This document shows positions 53,131 to 64,000 of a stretch of 64,000 nt of DNA, piece by piece. The stretch is from Meghimatium bilineatum. Its lineage: Eukaryota; Mollusca; Gastropoda; Stylommatophora; Philomycidae. The notes under the pieces are model-generated. The model was not told the DNA's origin. It ran no database searches and was given only the letters and a program-made list of their open reading frames with translations. Where the stretch lies: the NCBI GenBank assembly GCA_034231615.1, contig CM067314.1, forward strand, positions 11,980,263-12,044,262, in the 5' to 3' direction. The position numbers were made by a program, and so were the translations under genes. The number at the start of each line of letters is the position of its first letter. Position 1 is the stretch's first letter.

Positions 53131-56100
53131 AAGATACACAGCATTAGAGAAATACAGAGTATGAGAGAAATACACACAAAAATAGAGAAATACACACAAT
53201 AAAAGAAAAATATACAGTATTAGAGAAAAACACATGGTATGAGAGAAAAAAAACATGACATGATAAAAAGATACACGAAACGATAAAGATACATTTCATG
53301 AGAGAAAGATACATGACACGAGAGAACAATACACGGCATGAGAGAACAATACACAGCACGAGAGAACAATACACGGCATGAGAGAACAATACATACAGCA
53401 CAAGAGAAAGATACATGGCATTAGAGAACAATACATACAGCACAAGAGAAAGATACATGGCATTAGAGAACAATACATACAGCACAAGAGAAAGATACAT
53501 GGCATTAGAGAACAATACATACAGCACAAGAGAAAGATACATGGCATGAGAGAACAATACACAGCATGAGAGAACAATACACAGCACGAGAGAACAATAC
53601 ATACAGCACAAGAGAAAGATACATGGCATGAGAGAACAATACATACAGCACAAGAGAAAGATACATGGCATTAGAGAACAATACACAGCACGAGAGAACA
53701 ATACATACAGCACAAGAGAAAGATACATGGCATGAGAGAACAATACACAGCACGAGAGAACAATACACAGCATGAGAGAACAATACACAGCACGAGAGAA
53801 CAATACATACAGCACAAGAGAAAGATACATGGCATGAGAGAACAATACACAGCATGAGAGAACAATACACAGCATGAGAGAACAATACACAGCATGAGAG
53901 AACAATACACAGCACGAGAGAACAATACATACAGCACAAGAGAAAGATACATGGCATGAGAGAACAATACACAGCATGAGAGAACAATACACAGCATGAG
54001 AGAACAATACATACAGCACAAGAGAAAGATACATGGCATGAGAGAACAATACATACAGCACATGAGAAAGATACATGGCATGAGAGAACAATACACAGCA
54101 TGAGAGAACAATACACAGCATGAGAGAACAATACACAGCATGAGAGAACAATACACAGCACGAGAGAACAATACATACAGCACAAGAGAAAGATACATGG
54201 CATGAGAGAACAATACACAGCATGAGAGAACAATACACAGCATGAGAGAACAATACACAGCATGAGAGAACAATACACAGCATGAGAGAACAATACATAC
54301 AGCACATGAGAAAGATACATGGCATTACAGAACAATACACAGCACGAGAGAACAATACACAGCATGAGAGAACAATACACAGCATGAGAGAACAATACAC
54401 AGCACGAGAGAACAATACATACAGCACAAGAGAAAGATACATGGCATGAGAGAACAATACATACAGCACAAGAGAAAGATACATGGCATGAGAGAACAAT
54501 ACACAGCATGAGAGAACAATACACAGCATGAGAGAACAATACACAGCATGAGAGAACAATACACAGCATGAGAGAACAATACACAGCATGAGAGAACAAT
54601 ACACAGCACGAGAGAACAATACATACAGCACAAGAGAAAGATACATGGCATGAGAGAACAATACATACAGCACAAGAGAAAGATACATGGCATGAGAGAA
54701 CAATACACAGCACGAGAGAACAATACACAGCATGAGAGAACAATACACAGCACGAGAGAACAATACATACAGCACAAGAGAAAGATACATGGCATGAGAG
54801 AACAATACACAGCATGAGAGAACAATACACAGCATGAGAGAACAATACACAGCATGAGAGAACAATACACAGCACGAGAGAACAATACATACAGCACAAG
54901 AGAAAGATGCATGGCATGAGAGAACAATACACAGCATGAGAGAACAATACACAGCATGAGAGAACAATACATACAGCACAAGAGAAAGATACATGGCATG
55001 AGAGAACAATACATACAGCACAAGAGAAAGATACATGGCATGAGAGAACAATACACAGCATGAGAGAACAATACACAGCATGAGAGAACAATACATACAG
55101 CACAAGAGAAAGATACATGGCATTACAGAACAATACACAGCACGAGAGAACAATACACAGCATGAGAGAACAATACACAGCATGAGAGAACAATACACAG
55201 CACGAGAGAACAATACATACAGCACAAGAGAAAGATACATGGCATGAGAGAACAATACATACAGCACAAGAGAAAGATACATGGCATGAGAGAACAATAC
55301 ACAGCATGAGAGAACAATACACAGCATGAGAGAACAATACACAGCATGAGAGAACAATACACAGCATGAGAGAACAATACACAGCACGAGAGAACAATAC
55401 ATACAGCACAAGAGAAAGATACATGGCATGAGAGAACAATACATACAGCACAAGAGAAAGATACATGGCATGAGAGAACAATACACAGCATGAGAGAACA
55501 ATACACAGCATGAGAGAACAATACATACAGCACAAGAGAAAGATACATGGCATGAGAGAACAATACATACAGCACAAGAGAAAGATACATGGCATGAGAG
55601 AACAATACACAGCATGAGAGAACAATACACAGCATGAGAGAACAATACATACATCACAAGAGAAAGGTACATGGCATGAGAGAACAATACATACAGCACA
55701 AGAGAAAGATACATGGCATGAGAGAACAATACACAGCATGAGAGAACAATACACAGCACGAGAGAACAATACACAGCATGAGAGAACAATACACAGCATG
55801 AGAGAACAATACACAGCATGAGAGAACAATACACAGCACGAGAGAACAATACACAGCATGAGAGAACAATACACAGCATGAGAGAACAATACACAGCACG
55901 AGAGAACAATACATACAGCACAAGAGAAAGATACATGGCATGAGAGAACAATACACAGCATGAGAGAACAATACACAGCATGAGAGAACAATACATACAG
56001 CACAAGAGAAAGATACATGGCATGAGAGAACAATACACAGCATGAGAGAACAATACACAGCATGAGAGAACAATACACAGCATGAGAGAACAATACACAG

Positions 56101-59100
56101 CATGAGAGAACAATACACAGCATGAGAGAACAATACACAGCATGAGAGAACAATACATACATCACAAGAGAAAGATACACAGCATGAGAGAACAATACAC
56201 AGCACGAGAGAACAATACACAGCATGAGAGAACAATACACAGCACGAGAGAAATATACATGGCATGAGAGAACAATACACAGCATGAGAGAACAATACAC
56301 AGCATGAGAGAACAATACATACAGCACAAGAGAAAGATACATGGCATGAGAGAACAATACACAGCATGAGAGAACAATACACAGCATGAGAGAACAATAC
56401 ACAGCACGAGAGAACAATACATACAGCACAAGAGAAAGATACATGGCATGAGAGAACAATACACAGCATGAGAGAACAATACACAGCACGAGAGAACAAT
56501 ACACAGCATGAGAGAACAATACACAGCACGAGAGAACAATACATACAGCACAAGAGAAAGATACATGGCATGAGAGAACAATACACAGCATGAGAGAACA
56601 ATACACAGCATGAGAGAACAATACATACAGCACAAGAGAAAGATACATGGCATGAGAGAACAATACACAGCATGAGAGAACAATACACAGCATGAGAGAA
56701 CAATACACAGCATGAGAGAACAATACACAGCATGAGAGAACAATACACAGCATGAGAGAACAATACACAGCATGAGAGAACAATACACAGCATGAGAGAA
56801 CAATACACAGCATGAGAGAACAATACACAGCATGAGAGAACAATACATACAGCACAAGAGAAAGATACATGGCATGAGAGAACAATACACAGCATGAGAG
56901 AACAATACACAGCATGAGAGAACAATACACAGCACGAGAGAACAATACATACAGCACAAGAGAAAGATACATGGCATGAGAGAACAATACACAGCATGAG
57001 AGAACAATACACAGCACAAGAGAAAGATACATGGCATGAGAGAACAATACACAGCATGAGAGAACAATACACAGCATGAGAGAACAATACACAGCACGAG
57101 AGAACAATACATACAGCACAAGAGAAAGATACATGGCATGAGAGAACAATACACAGCATGAGAGAACAATACACAGCATGAGAGAACAATACATACAGCA
57201 CAAGAGAAAGATACATGGCATGAGAGAACAATACACAGCATGAGAGAACAATACACAGCATGAGAGAACAATACACAGCACGAGAGAACAATACACAGCA
57301 CGAGAGAACAATACACAGCACAAGAGAAAGATACATGGCATTACAGAACAATACACAGCACGAGAGAACAATACATACAGCACAAGAGAAAGATACATGG
57401 CATGAGAGAACAATACACAGCACGAGAGAACAATACATACAGCACAAGAGAAAGATACATGGCATGAGAGAACAATACACAGCATGAGAGAACAATACAT
57501 ACAGCACAAGAGAAAGATACATGGCATGAGAGAACAATACACAGCATGAGAGAACAATACGCAGCATGAGAGAACAATACACAGCACGAGAGAACAATAC
57601 ACAGCACGAGAGAACAATACACAGCATGAGAGAACAATACACAGCACAAGAGAAAGATACATGGCATGAGAGAACAATACACAGCATGAGAGAACAATAC
57701 ATACAGCACAAGAGAAAGATACATGGCATGAGAGAACAATACACAGCATGAGAGAACAATACACAGCATGAGAGAACAATACACAGCACGAGAGAACAAT
57801 ACACAGCACGAGAGAACAATACACAGCACAAGAGAAAGATACATGGCATGAGAGAACAATACACAGCATGAGAGAACAATACATACAGCACAAGAGAAAG
57901 ATACATGGCATGAGAGAACAATACACAGCATGAGAGAACAATACATACAGCACAAGAGGAAGATACATGGCATGAGAGAACAATACACAGCATGAGAGAA
58001 CAATACATACAGCACAAGAGAAAGATACATGGCATGAGAGAACAATACACAGCATGAGAGAACAATACATACAGCACAAGAGAAAGATACATGGCATGAG
58101 AGAACAATACACAGCATGAGAGAACAATACACAGCATGAGAGAACAATACACAGCACGAGAGAACAATACACAGCACGAGAGAACAATACACAGCACGAG
58201 AGAACAATACACAGCACAAGAGAAAGATACATGGCATTACAGAACAATACACAGCACGAGAGAACAATACATACAGCACAAGAGAAAGATACATGGCATG
58301 AGAGAACAATACACAGCACGAGAGAACAATACATACAGCACAAGAGAAAGATACATGGCATGAGAGAACAATACACAGCATGAGAGAACAATACACAGCA
58401 TGAGAGAACAATACACAGCACGAGAGAACAATACATACAGCACAAGAGAAATATACATGGCATGAGAGAACAATACACAGCACGAGAGAAAGATACATAC
58501 AGCACAAGAGAAAGATACATGGCATGAGAGAACAATACACAGCATGAGAGAACAATACACAGCATGAGAGAACAATACACAGCACGAGAGAACAATACAC
58601 AGCACGAGAGAACAATACACAGCACGAGAGAACAATACACAGCACAAGAGAAAGATACATGGCATTACAGAACAATACACAGCATGAGAGAACAATACAT
58701 ACAGCACAAGAGAAAGATACATGGCATGAGAGAACAATACATAGCATGAGAGAACAATACATACAGCACAAGAGAAAGATACATGGCATGAGAGAACAAT
58801 ACACAGCATGAGAGAACAATACACAGCATGAGAGAACAATACACAGCACGAGAGAACAATACACAGCACGAGAGAACAATACACAGCACGAGAGAACAAT
58901 ACACAGCACAAGAGAAAGATACATGGCATTACAGAACAATACACAGCATGAGAGAACAATACATACAGCACAAGAGAAAGATACATGGCATGAGAGAACA
59001 ATACACAGCATGAGAGAACAATACATACAGCAAAAGAGAAAGATACATGGCATGAGAGAACAATACACAGCATGAGAGAACAATACACAGCATGAGAGAA

Positions 59101-62100
59101 CAATACACAGCACGAGAGAACAATACACAGCACGAGAGAACAATACACAGCACGAGAGAACAATACACAGCACAAGAGAAAGATACATGGCATTACAGAA
59201 CAATACACAGCACGAGAGAACAATACATACAGCACAAGAGAAAGATACATGGCATGAGAGAACAATACACAGCACGAGAGAACAATACATACAGCACAAG
59301 AGAAAGATACATGGCATGAGAGAACAATACACAGCATGAGAGAACAATACACAGCATGAGAGAACAATACACAGCACGAGAGAACAATACATACAGCACA
59401 AGAGAAATATACATGGCATGAGAGAACAATACACAGCACGAGAGAAAGATACATACAGCACAAGAGAAAGATACATGGCATGAGAGAACAATACACAGCA
59501 TGAGAGAACAATACACAGCACGAGAGAACAATACATACAGCACAAGAGAAAGATACATGGCATGAGAGAACAATACACAGCACGAGAGAACAATACATAC
59601 AGCACAAGAGAAAGATACATGGCATGAGAGAACAATACACAGCACGAGAGAACAATACATACAGCACAAGAGAAAGATACATGGCATGAGAGAACAATAC
59701 ACAGCACGAGAGAACAATACATACAGCACAAGAGAAAGATACATGGCATGAGAGAACAATACACAGCATGAGAGAACAATACACAGCATGAGAGAACAAT
59801 ACACAGCACGAGAGAACAATACACAGCACGAGAGAACAATACACAGCACGAGAGAACAATACACAGCATGAGAGAACAATACACAGCATGAGAGAACAAT
59901 ACATACAGCACAAGAGAAAGGTACATGGCATGAGAGAACAATACACAGCATGAGAGAACAATACATACAGCACAAGAGAAAGATACATGGCATGAGAGAA
60001 CAATACACAGCATGAGAGAACAATACATACAGCACAAGAGAAAGATACATAGCATTAGAGAACAATACACAGCACGAGAGAACAATACACAGCATGAGAG
60101 AACAATACATACAGCACAAGAGAAAGATACATGGCACGAGAGAACAATACATACAGCACAAGAGAAAGATACATGGCATGAGAGAACAATACACAGCATG
60201 AGAGAACAATACACAGCATGAGAGAACAATACACAGCATGAGAGAACAATACACAGCATGAGAGAACAATACATACAGCACAAGAGAAAGATACATGGCA
60301 TGAGAGAACAATACACAGCACGAGAGAACAATACATACAGCACAAGAGAAAGATACATGGCATGAGAGAACAATACACAGCATGAGAGAACAATACACAG
60401 CATGAGAGAACAATACACAGCACGAGAGAACACTACATACAGCACAAGAGAAAGATACATGGCATGAGAGAACAATACACAGCACGAGAGAAAGATACAT
60501 ACAGCACAAGAGAAAGATACATGGCATGAGAGAACAATACACAGCATGAGAGAACAATACACAGCACGAGAGAACAATACATACAGCACAAGAGAAAGAT
60601 ACATGGCATGAGAGAACAATACACAGCATGAGAGAACAATACATACAGCACAAGAGAAAGATACATGGCATGAGAGAACAATACACAGCACGAGAGAACA
60701 ATACATACAGCACAAGAGAAAGATACATGGCATGAGAGAACAATACACAGCATGAGAGAACAATACACAGCATGAGAGAACAATACACAGCACGAGAGAA
60801 CACTACATACAGCACAAGAGAAAGATACATGGCATGAGAGAACAATACACAGCACGAGAGAAAGATATATACAGCACAAGAGAAAGATACATGGCATGAG
60901 AGAACAATACACAGCATGAGAGAACAATACACAGCACGAGAGAACAATACATACAGCACAAGAGAAAGATACATGGCATGAGAGAACAATACACAGCACG
61001 AGAGAACAATACATACAGCACAAGAGAAAGATACATGGCATGAGAGAACAATACACAGCATGAGAGAACAATACACAGCATGAGAGAACAATACACAGCA
61101 TGAGAGAACAATACACAGCATGAGAGAACAATACACAGCATGAGAGAACAATACACAGCACGAGAGAACAATACACAGCACGAGAGAACAATACATACAG
61201 CACAAGAGAAAGATACATGGCATGAGAGAACAATACACAGCACGAGAGTACAATACATACAGCACAAGAGAAAGATACATGGCATGAGAGAACAATACAC
61301 AGCATGAGAGAACAATACACAGCATGAGAGAACAATACACAGCACGAGAGAACAATACACAGCACGAGAGAACAATACACAGCATGAGAGAACATTACAC
61401 AGCACAAGAGAAAGATACATGGCATGAGAGAACAATACACAGCATGAGAGAACAATACACAGCACGAGAGAACAATACACAGCACGAGAGAACAATACAC
61501 AGCATGAGAGAACAATACACAGCATGAGAGAACAATACACAGCATGAGAGAACAATACACAGCATGAGAGAACAATACATACAGCACAAGAAAAGATACA
61601 TGGCATTACAGAACAATACACAGCATGAGAGAACAATACACAGCATGAGAGAACAATACACAGCATGAGAGAACAATACACAGCATGAGAGAACAATACA
61701 CAGCACGAGAGAACAATACATACAGCACAAGAGAAAGATACATGGCATGAGAGAACAATACACAGCATGAGAGAACAATACACAGCATGAGAGAACAATA
61801 CATACAGCACAAGAGAAAGATACATGGCATGAGAGAACAATACACAGCATGAGAGAACAATACACAGCATGAGAGAACAATACACAGCATGAGAGAACAA
61901 TACACAGCATGAGAGAACAATACACAGCATGAGAGAACAATACACAGCACGAGAGAACAATACATACATCACAAGAGAAAGATACACAGCATGAGAGAAC
62001 AATACACAGCACGAGAGAACAATACACAGCATGAGAGAACAATACACAGCACGAGAGAAAGATACATGGCATGAGAGAACAATACACAGCATGAGAGAAC

Positions 62101-64000
62101 AATACACAGCATGAGAGAACAATACATACAGCACAAGAGAAAGATACATGGCATGAGAGAACAATACACAGCATGAGAGAACAATACACAGCATGAGAGA
62201 ACAATACACAGCACGAGAGAACAATACATACAGCACAAGAGAAAGATACATGGCATGAGAGAACAATACACAGCATGAGAGAACAATACACAGCACGAGA
62301 GAACAATACACAGCATGAGAGAACAATACACAGCACGAGAGAACAATACATACAGCACAAGAGAAAGATACATGGCATGAGAGAACAATACACAGCATGA
62401 GAGAACAATACACAGCATGAGAGAACAATACATACAGCACAAGAGAAAGATACATGGCATGAGAGAACAATACACAGCATGAGAGAACAATACACAGCAT
62501 GAGAGAACAATACACAGCATGAGAGAACAATACACAGCATGAGAGAACAATACACAGCATGAGAGAACAATACACAGCATGAGAGAACAATACACAGCAT
62601 GAGAGAACAATACACAGCATGAGAGAACAATACATACAGCACAAGAGAAAGATACATGGCATGAGAGAACAATACACAGCATGAGAGAACAATACACAGC
62701 ATGAGAGAACAATACACAGCACGAGAGAACAATACATACAGCACAAGAGAAAGATACATGGCATGAGAGAACAATACACAGCATGAGAGAACAATACACA
62801 GCACAAGAGAAAGATACATGGCATGAGAGAACAATACACAGCATGAGAGAACAATACACAGCATGAGAGAACAATACACAGCACGAGAGAACAATACATA
62901 CAGCACAAGAGAAAGATACATGGCATGAGAGAACAATACACAGCATGAGAGAACAATACACAGCATGAGAGAACAATACATACAGCACAAGAGAAAGATA
63001 CATGGCATGAGAGAACAATACACAGCATGAGAGAACAATACACAGCATGAGAGAACAATACACAGCACGAGAGAACAATACACAGCACGAGAGAACAATA
63101 CACAGCACAAGAGAAAGATACATGGCATTACAGAACAATACACAGCACGAGAGAACAATACATACAGCACAAGAGAAAGATACATGGCATGAGAGAACAA
63201 TACACAGCATGAGAGAACAATACACAGCATGAGAGAACAATACACAGCACGAGAGAACAATACACAGCACGAGAGAACAATACACAGCACAAGAGAAAGA
63301 TACATGGCATGAGAGAACAATACACAGCACGAGAGAACAATACATACAGCACAAGAGAAAGATACATGGCATGAGAGAACAATACACAGCACGAGAGAAC
63401 AATACATACAGCACAAGAGAAAGATACATGGCATGAGAGAACAATACACAGCATGAGAGAACAATACATACAGCACAAGAGAAAGATACATGGCATGAGA
63501 GAACAATACACAGCATGAGAGAACAATACACAGCATGAGAGAACAATACACAGCACGAGAGAACAATACACAGCACGAGAGAACAATACACAGCATGAGA
63601 GAACAATACACAGCACAAGAGAAAGATACATGGCATGAGAGAACAATACACAGCATGAGAGAACAATACATACAGCACAAGAGAAAGATACATGGCATGA
63701 GAGAACAATACACAGCATGAGAGAACAATACACAGCATGAGAGAACAATACACAGCACGAGAGAACAATACACAGCACGAGAGAACAATACACAGCATGA
63801 GAGAACAATACACAGCACAAGAGAAAGATACATGGCATGAGAGAACAATACACAGCATGAGAGAACAATACATACAGCACAAGAGAAAGATACATGGCAT
63901 GAGAGAACAATACACAGCATGAGAGAACAATACATACAGCACAAGAGGAAGATACATGGCATGAGAGAACAATACACAGCATGAGAGAACAATACATACA
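53131..64000. repeat. Giant 20/22-bp satellite, over 10.8 kb, open at window end
   Basis: There are about 535 tandem units. Main types: ATGAGAGAACAATACACAGC and ACGAGAGAACAATACACAGC (20 bp), the 22-bp form in which TACACAGC becomes TACATACAGC, ACAAGAGAAAGATACATGGC (20 bp, usually right after a 22-bp unit), and a rarer ATTACAGAACAATACACAGC. The first 200 bp (53131-53345) are strongly diverged and the core is homogeneous. The minus strand has no stop in most unit types in any of three frames, which creates open frames up to 1711 codons (53505-58640) with a 20-residue period; I do not regard these as genes. By position it lies in the intron upstream of exon 52787-52990. Confidence 0.96.
58564..59330. 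repeat. 264-bp higher-order repeat in the satellite, three copies
   Basis: Three successive blocks starting at 58564, 58828 and 59092 repeat the same order of unit types with a 264-bp spacing, which equals eleven 20-bp plus two 22-bp units. The rare ATTACAGAAC unit marks each block at about 58670, 58930 and 59190. The third block differs from the others by a single T to C change in one unit. Confidence 0.8.

Noticed and set aside
53144..56158. 1004-codon minus-strand open frame, and others up to 1711 codons in the satellite
   Set aside because: All are periodic translations of a stop-free 20-bp unit, overlap each other in several frames and have no unique flank, start context or splice sites.
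53131..64000. CRISPR-like array of short repeats
   Set aside because: Units are head-to-tail without unique spacers, the genome is eukaryotic, and no cas genes are present.

Overview
This 64 kb window is eukaryotic, intron-containing, AT-rich animal DNA. LINE 3' ends, solo RNase H fragments, tRNA-derived SINEs and many minisatellites point to an invertebrate. The wording of the LINE C-terminal domains (for example RRKLAWFGHVCRHDSL and PGHAGVRGNERSD) is typical of gastropod mollusc repeats, so a gastropod is my best guess; this rests on memory of such families, not on a search. Nothing indicates bacteria, plasmids or CRISPR.

Genes are sparse and split. (1) A two-exon plus-strand gene (coding 16553-16676 and 25131-25258) encodes an 83-residue single-pass membrane protein resembling the cytochrome c oxidase assembly factor COX14. 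Its 8.45 kb intron holds a SINE, a 27-bp minisatellite, LINE remnants, a complete but dead pogo/Tigger-like transposon and a 1.5 kb GA-rich minisatellite. (2) The 3' end of a minus-strand gene has exons 52990-52787, 50809-50669 and 48143-45904, all joined in phase 1. They give 860 visible residues of a Ser/Thr/Gln-rich, probably nuclear protein that I cannot name. Two weaker plus-strand terminal exons (1159-1308, 4973-5163) are offered as candidates.

Layout. 1-5 kb: foldback repeat, RNase H and LINE debris. 5-9.5 kb: SINEs and short minisatellites. 9.7-16.4 kb: RNase H fragments, a minisatellite grown out of a SINE, and a composite repeat present in both orientations. 16.5-25.9 kb: the COX14-like gene. 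26.56-27.29 kb: a 36-bp array carrying 19 AATAAA hexamers in the sense strand of that gene. 27.8-29.9 kb: a degraded RT-RNase H LINE with an inverted partner. 30-45 kb: MITEs, SINEs, a 0.85 kb foldback element and about ten minisatellites. 45.9-53 kb: the minus-strand gene. 53.13-64.0 kb: one giant 20/22-bp satellite that runs off the window and appears to lie inside the next upstream intron of the minus-strand gene.

The long minus-strand open frames in the satellite (up to 1711 codons) are arithmetic consequences of a stop-free 20-bp unit and are not annotated as genes. The most interesting observations are the intronic satellite with its higher-order structure and repeated UUCUCU motif, the tandem poly(A)-signal array, two minisatellites seeded by SINEs, two non-tRNA-like SINE families with (GAA)n tails and clear target-site duplications, and the foldback element.
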